A DNA stretch of 64,000 nucleotides from JANQOZ01 sp045106555 (lineage in GTDB: Bacteria > Pseudomonadota > Gammaproteobacteria > Xanthomonadales > SZUA-38), in assembly GCA_045106555.1 (NCBI GenBank), contig JBGCET010000013.1, positions 1-64,000 on the forward strand. Reading direction: 5' to 3'. The position numbers were made by a program, and so were the translations under genes. The notes under the pieces are model-generated. The model did no database searches and was not told where the DNA came from. It saw only the letters and a list, made by a program, of their open reading frames with translations. Positions 1-8,545 of this stretch are shown in pieces. The first letter of the stretch is position 1. The number at the start of each line of letters is the position of its first letter.

Positions 1-140
1 TACGCCTTAAACTCACCACCGCGAGCCTCTGCACATACTTTTGTCAGGGCTGCCGTCAGCGTTGTCTTACCGTGGTCAACGTGTCCAATTGTGCCCACAT
101 TGACGTGCGGCTTATTACGCTCAAACTTTTCCTTGGCCAT
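1..140 (-). CDS. tuf: Elongation factor Tu, N-terminal fragment (runs off the window)
   Basis: This is the first 46 codons of EF-Tu, the GTPase that carries aminoacyl-tRNA to the ribosome. Reading on the minus strand from the ATG at 140, it begins MAKEKFERNKPHVNVGTIGH and continues through the P-loop GHVDHGKT, the classical EF-Tu start. The rest lies left of the window. It follows tRNA-Tyr, tRNA-Gly and tRNA-Thr in the same direction, the conserved tufB-type operon of gammaproteobacteria, so it is probably co-transcribed with them. Confidence 0.97.
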   Translation of the reverse strand, partial: MAKEKFERNKPHVNVGTIGHVDHGKTTLTAALTKVCAEARGGEFKA

Positions 141-196
141 CGCTCGCGAACTCCGAGATAAATGTTGATATCGCCCCGGCAAGCCGGGAATGTTTA

Positions 197-272
<76 letters not shown>

Positions 273-304
273 CAGCTACTCAGCTATTGCTTTCTGCCAT
301 CTGC

Positions 305-378
<74 letters not shown>

Positions 379-506
379 CTTCAGACAGCAGAAAACAGAG
401 CAAAACAGAATGCCAGGCTTAGGGCCCACGGCCTTCCGTTTTGATCTGTTTTCCGATTTCCGCTTGTGCCTATATCGTTTTGCCGCCATCGGTCCACCCG
501 ACACAA

Positions 507-592
507 TGGTGGAGGGAGCAGGATTCGAACCTGCGAAGGTATAAACCAGCAGATTTACAGTCTGCCCCCGTTGGCCGCTTGGGTATCCCTCC
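507..592 (-). tRNA. tRNA-Tyr (GTA)
   Basis: This is an 86-nt class II tRNA on the minus strand with acceptor GGAGGGA/TCCCTCC, A and an encoded CCA. Anticodon GTA sits in the loop CTGTAAA. The long variable arm accounts for the extra length. It is the first gene of the tRNA-tuf transcription unit. Confidence 0.96.
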
Positions 593-608
593 GACAAAAC
601 AGCCCGCT

Positions 609-637
609 ATTGTGATGAGCGGCGAATTCTAAGTCAA
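609..637 (-). promoter_or_regulatory. Candidate sigma-70 promoter of the tRNA-Tyr/Gly/Thr-tuf operon
   Basis: On the minus strand there is a -35 TTGACT (632-637), a 17-bp spacer and a -10 CACAAT (609-614, 4/6 to consensus), ending 16 bp before tRNA-Tyr. The stretch just after the -10 reads AGCGGGC, a GC-rich discriminator typical of stringently controlled stable-RNA promoters. The assignment rests on position and match only. Confidence 0.5.
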
Positions 638-749
638 GTGAAGCGGCGAAGTTTAATCACCTAATTCTGATCAGGCAACAACAATCACCCCCTTCGGAGG
701 CTGTTTTCTGCCATATAACGACCCGCAACCCGTTGATTGCTTCCGCTGC

Positions 750-1841
750 TTAGACGTTGAAACGGAAATGAATGACGTCCGCCTCACACACCACGTAATC
801 TTTGCCTTCGATACGCAGCCGGCCCGCCTCACGAGCGCCTGACTCACCCTCAGCGGCCAGATAGTCGTCAAACCCCACCACTTCAGCCTTAATGAAGCCA
901 CGCTCGAAGTCCGTATGAATTCGCCCTGCGGCTTCAGGCGCTTTGGCGCCTTTGCGCACCGTCCACGCTCGCACTTCTTGCGGTCCAGCGGTAAAAAAGG
1001 TCTGCAACCCGAGCAGGCCGTAGCCGGCATTAATCATTCGCTCAAGGCCAGACTGCTCTAACCCCAGGTCGTCCATGAATTCTCGTCGCTCATCCTCTTC
1101 CAGCTGAGCAATTTCAGATTCAATCGCTGCACAGACCACCACCAGCGGCGCCCCTTGCTGATCAGCCAGCGCTTTTAGCTGGTCAAGATACGCTCCGCCG
1201 TTAAGCTCCGTTTCGTCCACATTGGCCACAAACATCAACGGTTTTGCGGTGAGCAGGTGCAAACTTTGCAGGCGCTCCAGCACCTCTTCATCGAGCTTCT
1301 GCTCCCTTACGCCTTTGCCTTCGTTCAACCCCGCAAGCGCCGCCTCCAGGGCCACAAGGTCGATTTTAGCGTCCTTGTCGCCACTGCCGGCAGCCCGCTG
1401 GACCCGCGCGATGGCTTTTTCACAGGTTTCAAGATCCGCCAACGCCAGCTCGGTGTGAATCGTCTCCACATCGTCGACTGGACTCAACCGCCCGGCCACG
1501 TGGGTAATATCGTCGTCGGCAAAACATCGCACCACATGAGCTACCGCATCGGTCTCCCGGATATGCGCCAAAAATTGGTTACCCAACCCCTCTCCGGACG
1601 CGGCGCCAGCCACCAATCCGGCGATATCAACAAACTGCATGCTGGCGGGAATGACCTTTTCCGGCTGCACAATGGCAGACAGTTGTGCGAGCCGAGGATC
1701 GGGCACAGGCACCATGCCCACGTTAGGATCAATGGTGCAAAAGGGATAGTTTGCCGCCGCAATTCCCGCGTTAGTTAACGCGTTAAAAAGGGTAGATTTA
1801 CCCACATTCGGTAATCCGACGATGCCACACTTAAAACCCAT
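750..1841 (-). CDS. ychF: Redox-regulated ATPase YchF (OBG-type)
   Basis: This 363-residue OBG-family P-loop protein binds ATP rather than GTP and associates with ribosomes; it is implicated in translation and stress control. It shows the Walker A GLPNVGKST at residues 9-17, the G3-like DIAGLVAGA, the family's altered G4 NVDE instead of NKxD, and a C-terminal TGS-like domain ending DVIHFRFNV, as in other YchF proteins. Its ATG overlaps the pth stop (TAATG), so the two are translationally coupled within prs-rplY-pth-ychF. Length is normal. Confidence 0.96.
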   Translation of the reverse strand: MGFKCGIVGLPNVGKSTLFNALTNAGIAAANYPFCTIDPNVGMVPVPDPRLAQLSAIVQPEKVIPASMQFVDIAGLVAGAASGEGLGNQFLAHIRETDAVAHVVRCFADDDITHVAGRLSPVDDVETIHTELALADLETCEKAIARVQRAAGSGDKDAKIDLVALEAALAGLNEGKGVREQKLDEEVLERLQSLHLLTAKPLMFVANVDETELNGGAYLDQLKALADQQGAPLVVVCAAIESEIAQLEEDERREFMDDLGLEQSGLERMINAGYGLLGLQTFFTAGPQEVRAWTVRKGAKAPEAAGRIHTDFERGFIKAEVVGFDDYLAAEGESGAREAGRLRIEGKDYVVCEADVIHFRFNV

Positions 1842-2446
1842 TAATGGTCTGCCTTGTTGTTATCTGCTGCTGCGGTGTGCAGCTGCTTGATTGCCTGGTC
1901 CCAGTGGCCGCTGGAAAAATCGCCCATCAAACTCAGCGCAGCATCCATCGCCCCATCAACCAGGGTCTGCTCAGCGCCAGAGGGACGGGACAGAACATGC
2001 CCCGTAACGGCACTTTTTTGGCCGGGATGGCCAATACCAATACGCAAGCGGGGAAAGCTGTTGGTGCCCAAGTGGGCAATGATACTGCGCAGGCCATTGT
2101 GCCCACCGTGACCACCACCGCGTTTAAACCGAACAACCCCTGGCACTAGATCCAGCTCGTCATACACCACCAGAACCGACTCAGGCTCAAGGCGAAAGTA
2201 GTGAGTTAACGCCTGCACGGCCTGGCCGCTCTCGTTAACAAACGTATCGGGTTTCAGCAGCCGAACACGCCGGTCACCCAGGCGAACTTCTGTGGCATCC
2301 CCGTGGAGGCGGCGCTCGTGGCGGAATGCGCCGCCATAGGCTTTGGCCAAGAGGTCCAAAAACCAAAACCCGGCGTTGTGCCGGGTTCGGTCGTATCGGT
2401 CACCCGGGTTGCCCAGGCCAACGATGGCATTTAGCTCAGTGGTCAT
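1841..2446 (-). CDS. pth: Peptidyl-tRNA hydrolase
   Basis: Pth cleaves peptidyl-tRNA released from stalled ribosomes and recycles the tRNA. The product is about 201 residues from the ATG at 2446, which gives the normal start MTTELNAIVGLGNPGDRY; an upstream in-frame ATG at 2476 would add ten unlikely residues. The GLGNPG motif, the catalytic His in TRHNAGF, the FVNESG asparagine and the DELDL segment are all present. It sits 53 bp after rplY and overlaps ychF by one base, a widely conserved arrangement. Confidence 0.96.
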   Translation of the reverse strand: MTTELNAIVGLGNPGDRYDRTRHNAGFWFLDLLAKAYGGAFRHERRLHGDATEVRLGDRRVRLLKPDTFVNESGQAVQALTHYFRLEPESVLVVYDELDLVPGVVRFKRGGGHGGHNGLRSIIAHLGTNSFPRLRIGIGHPGQKSAVTGHVLSRPSGAEQTLVDGAMDAALSLMGDFSSGHWDQAIKQLHTAAADNNKADH

Positions 2447-2499
2447 AGCAGCACGCCCCGACAATGGCAAAGCCACTGTCAGGCTGCAGCCAGACGACG

Positions 2500-3168
2500 T
2501 CAGTCGTCTGACCCGCCTTCGGCGTCGCTCGCGCTATCGCCAGACTCGCCTTCACCTTCGTCGGCGCCATCGTCTGCCGGCGCGGCTTCAACTGCGACGT
2601 GGGCGGCATTAACCACCACCGCGTCTTCGCCATGGACCAAAGCAACAATTTCCAAACCAGAAGGCAGCGTAATGTCCGACAAGCTCACGCTGTCACCGAC
2701 ATCCAGGTCAGCCAGATCCAGATTCAGACTTTCGGGCAGATCTTTAGGCAGACAACTGATCTCGACCTCGGTCTGGAGGTGAGAAATGACGACGCCGGAT
2801 TTCTTGCCAGCCGGGGACTCTTCTTCGTTGAGGAAGTGGATCGGCAGGAGGATATTCAGCTTCTCGGTATCGGAGATACGCAGAAAATCGACGTGCATCA
2901 CATCAGAATTGGCCGGATGACGCTGAAGGTCGCGCACAATCACTTTCTGGGTGCGGCCATCATCCACCGCAATTTCCAGAATCGAGGTGTAAAACGCGTC
3001 ATTCTGCACCGCGTGGGACAAAAACTGATGGGAAATCTGCAGCGACACCGGATCACGGTCTCCGCCATACAGAATTCCGGGCACCAGGCCCTGGTGGCGC
3101 AGACGGCGGCTCGCACCCTTTCCGCGCAGCTCCCGCACAGACGCGGGGATTTTGATCATTGCACTCAT
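2500..3168 (-). CDS. rplY: 50S ribosomal protein L25, long CTC form
   Basis: L25 binds 5S rRNA in the large subunit. The 222-residue product is the two-domain CTC form: an N-terminal L25 domain (residues 1-95, with RGKGASRRLRHQGLVPGILYG) and a C-terminal TL5/CTC beta domain (about 96-185). The last 35 residues are an acidic low-complexity tail rich in D, E, G and S. The ATG at 3168 has AGGAG seven bases upstream, which favours it over the ATG three codons later. It follows prs in the same direction. Confidence 0.96.
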   Translation of the reverse strand: MSAMIKIPASVRELRGKGASRRLRHQGLVPGILYGGDRDPVSLQISHQFLSHAVQNDAFYTSILEIAVDDGRTQKVIVRDLQRHPANSDVMHVDFLRISDTEKLNILLPIHFLNEEESPAGKKSGVVISHLQTEVEISCLPKDLPESLNLDLADLDVGDSVSLSDITLPSGLEIVALVHGEDAVVVNAAHVAVEAAPADDGADEGEGESGDSASDAEGGSDD

Positions 3169-3224
3169 TACTTAACTCCTAGTTTAGGTACCCGCCATCC
3201 GCGACCAGGCGGCAGGCAATGGGG

Positions 3225-4181
3225 TCAGTCCACATACATGGAGCTGACCGATTCTCCGAAAGCGATGCGGCGAATGGTCTCAGCCAGCATCTGGGCCACA
3301 CTCAACTGGCGAATTCGATCCATCGCCTGGGCCCGCTCAGACAGCGGAATGGTGTCTGTCACCACCAGCTCATCGAGCTCTGACGCCTCAATGTTGTCCA
3401 GAGCCGGGCCAGACAGCACCGGGTGAACGCAGTAGGCAATCACTTTCTTGGCGCCCTTCTCTTTCAACGCCCGGCCGGCACTGCAAAGCGTTCCCGCTGT
3501 ATCGACGATGTCATCCACAATCACGCAGACTTTGTCCGTGACATCGCCAATAATGTTCATAACCGCCACCTCGTTGGCTCGAGGCCGGCGTTTGTCGATG
3601 ATCGCCAAATCAGCGTCGTCCAGTCGTTTGGCTAGGGCCCGCGCCCGCACCACGCCGCCTACGTCCGGCGAGACCACAATCAGATCTTCCATCGGCACCT
3701 GGCGCCAAACGTCGGCCAGCAACACCGGGGATGCGTAGACGTTGTCCAGCGGCAAATCAAAAAAGCCCTGGATTTGGTCAGCGTGCAAATCCACGGTGAC
3801 CGCTCGATCGGTGCCCACCGAATCAATCATTTTTGCCGCCACTTTGGCGGTAATCGGCACTCGGGCTGAACGCTGGCGCCTATCCTGCCTGGCGTACCCG
3901 AAATAGGGTATGACAGCCGTCACCCGTTTGGCAGACGCACGACGCATAGCGTCAATCATCACTAACAACTCCATGAAGTTGTCTGCCGTTGGCTGACAGG
4001 TGGGCTGTACGACAAACACCTCCTGGCCGCGGACATTTTCCATGATCTCCACCGTCACCTCACCGTCGCTGAAGTTTCCGACGTTGATCTTGCCTAAGGG
4101 CAAATTCAGGTGGGCGGCAATATCGCGGGCAAGGTCAGGGTTAGCCCGGCCCGTGAAAATCTGTACTCCGGAGATGCTCAT
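3225..4181 (-). CDS. prs: Ribose-phosphate pyrophosphokinase
   Basis: PRPP synthase makes 5-phosphoribosyl 1-diphosphate from ribose 5-phosphate and ATP for nucleotide, His and Trp synthesis. The start at 4181 gives MSISGVQIFTGRANPDLARD and about 318 residues, the usual length; the longer reading to 4283 would run into the hairpin and leader after tRNA-Gln. Visible are the flexible loop YFGYARQDRR, the catalytic region DLHADQIQGFF and the PRPP-binding loop VIVDDIVDTAGT. It heads prs-rplY-pth-ychF. Confidence 0.97.
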   Translation of the reverse strand: MSISGVQIFTGRANPDLARDIAAHLNLPLGKINVGNFSDGEVTVEIMENVRGQEVFVVQPTCQPTADNFMELLVMIDAMRRASAKRVTAVIPYFGYARQDRRQRSARVPITAKVAAKMIDSVGTDRAVTVDLHADQIQGFFDLPLDNVYASPVLLADVWRQVPMEDLIVVSPDVGGVVRARALAKRLDDADLAIIDKRRPRANEVAVMNIIGDVTDKVCVIVDDIVDTAGTLCSAGRALKEKGAKKVIAYCVHPVLSGPALDNIEASELDELVVTDTIPLSERAQAMDRIRQLSVAQMLAETIRRIAFGESVSSMYVD

Positions 4182-4254
4182 GCCCGTCACTGCGCAGTAT
4201 CCTATATCGTCCCGCGTGCGTGGCTTGCCGCCGGTTCCCACGCCTGTGAGAAAC

Positions 4255-4287
4255 GCCCGTGTCGCCTGCAAAGCAGGCAACACGGGC
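4255..4287 (-). terminator. Strong hairpin between tRNA-Gln and prs
   Basis: GCCCGTGT (4255-4262) pairs perfectly with ACACGGGC (4280-4287), with an inner CCTGC/GCAGG stem. Read on the minus strand it starts 8 bp after the tRNA-Gln CCA end and is followed by GTTTCTC rather than a long T-run. It could be a tRNA terminator, a processing signal or an attenuator ahead of prs. Confidence 0.6.
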
Positions 4288-4294
4288 TTTCACA

Positions 4295-4370
4295 TGGCTG
4301 GGATGGCAGGACTCGAACCTGCGCATGCCGGGATCAAAACCCGGTGCCTTACCAACTTGGCGACATCCCA
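4295..4370 (-). tRNA. tRNA-Gln (TTG)
   Basis: A 76-nt minus-strand cloverleaf has acceptor TGGGATG/CATCCCA, G and an encoded CCA (4295-4297). Anticodon TTG sits in a CCGGG/CCCGG stem, and the T-arm is GGTTCGAGTCC. A tRNA-Gln just upstream of prs is a conserved gammaproteobacterial arrangement. Confidence 0.96.
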
Positions 4371-4593
4371 ATAAAACCTGGCGGCAAACTCTTCGTCTCC
4401 TGCTCAGGCGATCCGTTGACCGTTAAAAATCTGATCGGCCAATCGGAACCTGCGGCAGGTACCGACGCGCATTCTAACGAGGCGTGAACGGTGGTGCCAG
4501 CGCGGGCGCGACATTTTATCCATTCGCGACGCTGTGTCAACGAACTTTCGAGCGATTATTCAGGGAATTGGAGGCGATCGGGCAATTCAAATC
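4371..4593. other. Intergenic region where ispE would be expected
   Basis: These 223 bp between lolB and tRNA-Gln hold no convincing gene. In many gammaproteobacteria ispE lies here. No GHMP-kinase-like peptide can be read in any frame, so ispE is absent from this site rather than degraded in a recognisable way. The stretch presumably contains the tRNA-Gln promoter and the end of the lolB transcript; no clear terminator was found. Confidence 0.6.
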
Positions 4594-5238
4594 CTACAAT
4601 TGCCAGCGTTTGACCAACAGGCGGACCTTGTCGGTACCACGGGTTGCGGTGATTTTTCGCGGTAGTGCCCCGTCACCGGCTGGCAATCGCCCGTCAAACT
4701 GAACTCGCCATCCATGCTGGTTCAGGCTTTCTAGGTGTCCCGCTGGATTGGCGTCGGTGGTCGCGGGAAATCCAGGTTGGGCGCGCCCTGTGACCCAGTA
4801 AGTCAGCGCCTCAACGGGGATTTTCCACCCGGTGGCCCGAGTGACCACCTCGCCCACGTCAGAGGCAACCATCACCTGTCCGTCGCTCAATACCAATTCA
4901 GCCTGGAAAGGGGTAACCGTCATGCGCCAACCGCCACGCCCGAAAGCGCCTACGAACGACAGTTGAGCATCACTGCCACGCTGCTGCCAGGTCAGGCTGC
5001 CGCTGCCTCCGTCCCTTCCGTTAGACAGGGCCAGACGGCCGTCCAGCTGCCAATTCCTGGGCGATGACGCACCGGATAACGGGTCTGACGCCTGCTTAAA
5101 CTCACGGCCGGCGCAACCGGACAACATCAGGCTGATCAGCATCAGCCATAGCAACCCAGCGCTAAGCCGGCTGCCGTCAGCCACACCCCGGTAGAATTTT
5201 GCGCTAATCCTGCCGGCAAAATTCTCCCCGCGCCTCAT
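4594..5238 (-). CDS. lolB: Outer-membrane lipoprotein insertion factor LolB
   Basis: LolB accepts lipoproteins from periplasmic LolA and inserts them into the outer membrane. The 214-residue product has a long basic N-terminus, a hydrophobic segment and the lipobox LSGC (cysteine near residue 42). The family pattern WQLDGRLALS and SLTWQQRGSDAQLSFVGAFG follows. Its ATG overlaps the stop of the upstream TPR lipoprotein gene by one base. The position next to hemA/prfA and prs is the usual one for lolB, which supports the call despite low sequence conservation. Confidence 0.85.
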   Translation of the reverse strand: MRRGENFAGRISAKFYRGVADGSRLSAGLLWLMLISLMLSGCAGREFKQASDPLSGASSPRNWQLDGRLALSNGRDGGSGSLTWQQRGSDAQLSFVGAFGRGGWRMTVTPFQAELVLSDGQVMVASDVGEVVTRATGWKIPVEALTYWVTGRAQPGFPATTDANPAGHLESLNQHGWRVQFDGRLPAGDGALPRKITATRGTDKVRLLVKRWQL

Positions 5239-6992
5239 TACTGACCCGACAACCGACCTCGTGTTTCTAGTATCACTTCGCTGTCAGGCATGTCTTTCAG
5301 GCCCTTTTGCCACATATCCCGGGCGTCGTCCTCGCGCCCCATCGCCCATAGCACTTCGCCCAAATGGGCAATGATTTCGGGGTCAAAGTCCAGCTCAATA
5401 GCCTCAGTGAGATACTTCAATGCCTGCTCGAGGTCACCGAGCTTGTAATGAACCCAGCCCATGGAATCGACGATTGCCGCCTGATTCGGCATTTGCTTGT
5501 AAGCCTGCTCAATCAACGCCAAGGCCTCTTCGTATCGATCAGTTCGGTCAGCCAGGGTGTAACCCAGAGCGTTGAGTGCGTTGGCATCATCAGGCCGAAT
5601 CTCCAGCACCCGACGCAGGTCTCCTTCGGCCATGTCCAGACGTTCGAGATCTTCCGCCAGCAGGGAGCGGGCAAACAAAAGATCGGTGTTTTCAGGCAGC
5701 AAAGACAGCGCTCTTGAATAGACGTCGAGCGCTTCCTCAGGCTTTTCCAGCTCACGCAACAGTCCCGCCTCAGCAAGATAAGCACGGGTTGCCGCCTGTT
5801 CATTGCCGTTTTGCATCATTTTCAGGATCCGCCGCGCCCTGGCCAGTTCACCATGGGTGCCCAGCACTACGGCACTGCGCAATCTGGCGTCGTTAAGTCG
5901 ATCGCCACCGCGCACCTTGTCGTACCAGCCCACGGATTCTTCAAAAGGCTTTTCCAGCGTTTCCGAGAGTTGGCCCAACAAAAAGTATTTCTCGTCATCG
6001 GAATCCGCGTTGTGATCGATTAGCTGCTGGTAGTAGCCATCGGCCTGTTCCTGTAGCTGTGCGGAATGCGCGTAGGCCCCCTGGGAGTAAAGCACCAAGG
6101 GTGTCGCAGGTACAGCATCAAGCTGTGCGATGGCGTCTTCAAAACGGTCCGCTTCAGCGAGCAGGGCGGCGTAGGTCTGCCGGGCTTGGGCATCGTCTGG
6201 CTCAAGCTCCACGGCTTTCGCCAAGTCCTCCATTGCTTCATCCAAACGGTTCAAAGAGGTTCGCAGACGCCCCCGCCACAGGTAGCTGGTGGCATTATTG
6301 GGGTTAATCTCGATGCTTCGCGTTGCGTAGACCTCAGCCAACCCCATGGCACCAAACTGCAACGCCAGGTCGCTGAGCGCCTGAACAATAGTCTCATCAG
6401 CCGGCGGCGTGCGTTCCTGGGTCAGGCGGCGAAATAACATTGCCGCCACTTCCCGCTGTTCTGCGCCAGCGATGATCTTGATGACGGCTTCCCAGACCTT
6501 CGGTGAGTTGTCGCGCTCCAGCATGGTCACAATGTGCCCCCAGGTGGGCTCCAGCTGGCCTTGCTTTAACTGCAAAATGGCGGCCAGCCGGTTGGGTTCC
6601 AGAGCGTTAGGCTCCAGCTCAAGCCAGCGCATGATGCCGTTGGCGGTCAGCACCTCATCCTTGGCAAAAAACGCCACCTGAATGGCCCGCTCAACGATCC
6701 GCGGGTCATCGGATAACGCCGCGGCTTTGGCATAGTACTCCGCTGCCGCCTGCTGCTGATCACGCCGTCCGCTGATTTCAGCCGCGCCAACGTAATAAAG
6801 AACCTTCGGGTCTGTGCGCGCGAAGGGGTTGTCTTCCTGCGTCAACTCCTGTGGCATTTGTGGGCTGGAGGTGTCAGCCCCGCGACCGGCACACCCAGCC
6901 AGCAATAACAGGCTCAAACAGGCCCAATAAACGGCCTTAGAGGCTTTCACCGCTGTTGCCGAATTGTTTTTCTGCTTAACGGCAGACTTCAT
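5238..6992 (-). CDS. TPR-repeat lipoprotein
   Basis: This 584-residue protein starts with a signal peptide ending in the lipobox LAGC (cysteine near residue 34), so it is probably anchored in the outer membrane facing the periplasm. The rest is helical tetratricopeptide repeats, clearest at about residues 215-285 (AEVYATRSIEINPNNATSYL) and 400-560 (AEGDLRRVLEIRPDDANALN). Such proteins are common beside lolB and are scaffolds; the partner is unknown. It lies divergently from hemA and is coupled to lolB by a 1-bp overlap. Confidence 0.85.
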   Translation of the reverse strand: MKSAVKQKNNSATAVKASKAVYWACLSLLLLAGCAGRGADTSSPQMPQELTQEDNPFARTDPKVLYYVGAAEISGRRDQQQAAAEYYAKAAALSDDPRIVERAIQVAFFAKDEVLTANGIMRWLELEPNALEPNRLAAILQLKQGQLEPTWGHIVTMLERDNSPKVWEAVIKIIAGAEQREVAAMLFRRLTQERTPPADETIVQALSDLALQFGAMGLAEVYATRSIEINPNNATSYLWRGRLRTSLNRLDEAMEDLAKAVELEPDDAQARQTYAALLAEADRFEDAIAQLDAVPATPLVLYSQGAYAHSAQLQEQADGYYQQLIDHNADSDDEKYFLLGQLSETLEKPFEESVGWYDKVRGGDRLNDARLRSAVVLGTHGELARARRILKMMQNGNEQAATRAYLAEAGLLRELEKPEEALDVYSRALSLLPENTDLLFARSLLAEDLERLDMAEGDLRRVLEIRPDDANALNALGYTLADRTDRYEEALALIEQAYKQMPNQAAIVDSMGWVHYKLGDLEQALKYLTEAIELDFDPEIIAHLGEVLWAMGREDDARDMWQKGLKDMPDSEVILETRGRLSGQ

Positions 6993-7272
6993 TCATTTCT
7001 CCTGGTTACGCTGCGCCATCAGACCGAGTAGGTCTGAGGAAAGGATACTGCACGATCGTCGGGTTTGCTGGATCAATCGTTATAAATCGTTGTCATTGGT
7101 CACGCCCCTGAATCTTTGGCCTTTGGGCCAGACTTAAGTTCCCCGACAGGGGCGCTAAACCTGCATTAAATGATGGAAACATACAATTGACGACCTGAAA
7201 CACTTGAGCAGTGGACAGTTGTGACCCTATTATCGTCGCTGCTTGGAACCAATACCGCGAAAACTTCACCCA
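6993..7272. other. Divergent intergenic region between the TPR lipoprotein gene and hemA
   Basis: These 280 bp should hold promoters for both directions. On the plus strand TTGAGC, an 18-bp spacer and TATTAT end near 7234, a weak sigma-70 candidate for hemA. A CCCCTG...CAGGGG pair (about 7107-7153) could form a small hairpin. Nothing stronger is visible, and hemA has no good Shine-Dalgarno before its ATG. Confidence 0.3.
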
Positions 7273-8532
7273 ATGTCTTTACTCACTGTCGGCATCAACC
7301 ACCACACCGCTCCGGTTTCGCTGCGGGAGGTTGTGGCATTCACACCCGATGCCACCGGTGAGGCGTTGCGAGGGCTCCTGTCGCAAAACGGTGTGCACGA
7401 GGCAGCAATCCTGAGCACCTGCAATCGAACGGAGCTGTATTGCTCCCTTGATGCTAAAAACGACCGTACGCCATCAGCTTGGCTTCACGAATTTCACCAG
7501 CTGAAAGAAAACCAGCTGACACCGTTTTTATACCACCATCATGAGGAACATGCGGTGCGGCATATGCTGAGGGTGGCCGCAGGACTGGATTCCATGGTGC
7601 TCGGTGAACCCGAGGTCCTGGGGCAGCTGAAAACAGCCCACCGAATGGCCCAAGATGCCCAGACGCTCAATGCGCCGCTGGACCGCCTGTTCAAGCACTC
7701 GTTTTCAGTGGCCAAGCGGGTGCGCACCGAAACCGAAATTGGCCGTAGCCCGGTGTCAGTGGCTTACAGCGGCGTCAAGCTGGCCCAACGCGTCTTTGAC
7801 GACCTGTCCTCACTCACCGTTCTTCTTGTCGGCGCCGGCGAGACCATGGAGTTGACCGCCAGGCACCTGATGGAACGGGAGATCAAACATCTTCTGGTGG
7901 CCAACCGCACTCTGGCCAATGCCGCCGAGTTGGCGAATCGGTTTCGTGGTTCCGCCATCGCGCTGGAAGAGCTGCCCCAACACCTGAGTAAATGCGATCT
8001 GGTGATCAGCTCAACCGGAGCAACCGATCCCGTTATTCGCCATCTCGACGTTGCCGCAGCGCTGAAAAAACGCAAACGTCGGCCTATTTTCATGATTGAC
8101 CTGGCCGTGCCCCGGGATGTGGAAGCCAGCGTCGGCGAACTGGAAGACATTTATCTGTATACGCTGGATGACCTGCAGAAAATCACCGAACAAAACCAGT
8201 CCAATCGACAGGCCGCCGCTTCCGTTGCAGAAGCCATGGTCAGCGCGGAGGTTGAAGGTTATATGACCTGGCGTCGATCGCTGGCTGCTACCGGTGCGAT
8301 TCGCGAATATCGGGAACAGGTGGGATCATGGAAGGATGCGCTACTGGCCGATGCGCAACGCAAACTGGCTGCCGGCGGCAACCCGGAGAAAATTCTCCAA
8401 CAGATGGCCAATGGCCTGACCAACAAGATTCTGCATCAACCCACCAGCAAACTGCGCCAGGCGGCCGCCGAAGGCCGCGAAGATTTACTCAACGCAGCCC
8501 ACGAACTACTCGCTCCGGACGACCCCTCTTGA
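7273..8532 (+). CDS. hemA: Glutamyl-tRNA reductase
   Basis: HemA reduces glutamyl-tRNA-Glu to glutamate-1-semialdehyde with NADPH, the first committed step of C5-pathway tetrapyrrole synthesis. The ATG at 7273 gives MSLLTVGINHHTAPVSLRE and 419 residues, the family norm. The catalytic cysteine is in STCNRTELY, the substrate domain has LGEPEVLGQLK, and the NADP-binding domain has LLVGAGETMELTARHL. The C-terminal dimerisation helix follows. It lies 13 bp before prfA, the standard hemA-prfA pairing. Confidence 0.97.
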   Translation: MSLLTVGINHHTAPVSLREVVAFTPDATGEALRGLLSQNGVHEAAILSTCNRTELYCSLDAKNDRTPSAWLHEFHQLKENQLTPFLYHHHEEHAVRHMLRVAAGLDSMVLGEPEVLGQLKTAHRMAQDAQTLNAPLDRLFKHSFSVAKRVRTETEIGRSPVSVAYSGVKLAQRVFDDLSSLTVLLVGAGETMELTARHLMEREIKHLLVANRTLANAAELANRFRGSAIALEELPQHLSKCDLVISSTGATDPVIRHLDVAAALKKRKRRPIFMIDLAVPRDVEASVGELEDIYLYTLDDLQKITEQNQSNRQAAASVAEAMVSAEVEGYMTWRRSLAATGAIREYREQVGSWKDALLADAQRKLAAGGNPEKILQQMANGLTNKILHQPTSKLRQAAAEGREDLLNAAHELLAPDDPS

Positions 8533-8545
8533 GCACGTCAAGCCA

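Noticed and set aside
671..749. Terminator after ychF
   Set aside because: CCTCC/GGGGG pairing near 690-702 is weak and lacks a clear T-run on the minus strand.
3192..3212. Hairpin between prs and rplY
   Set aside because: Only CCGCC/GGCGG (5 bp) pairs, with a loose loop and no T-run, too weak to call.
4141..4374. Other ORFs overlapping tRNA-Gln and the prs 5' end
   Set aside because: They are antisense shadows with no recognisable protein; prs and the tRNA explain the region.
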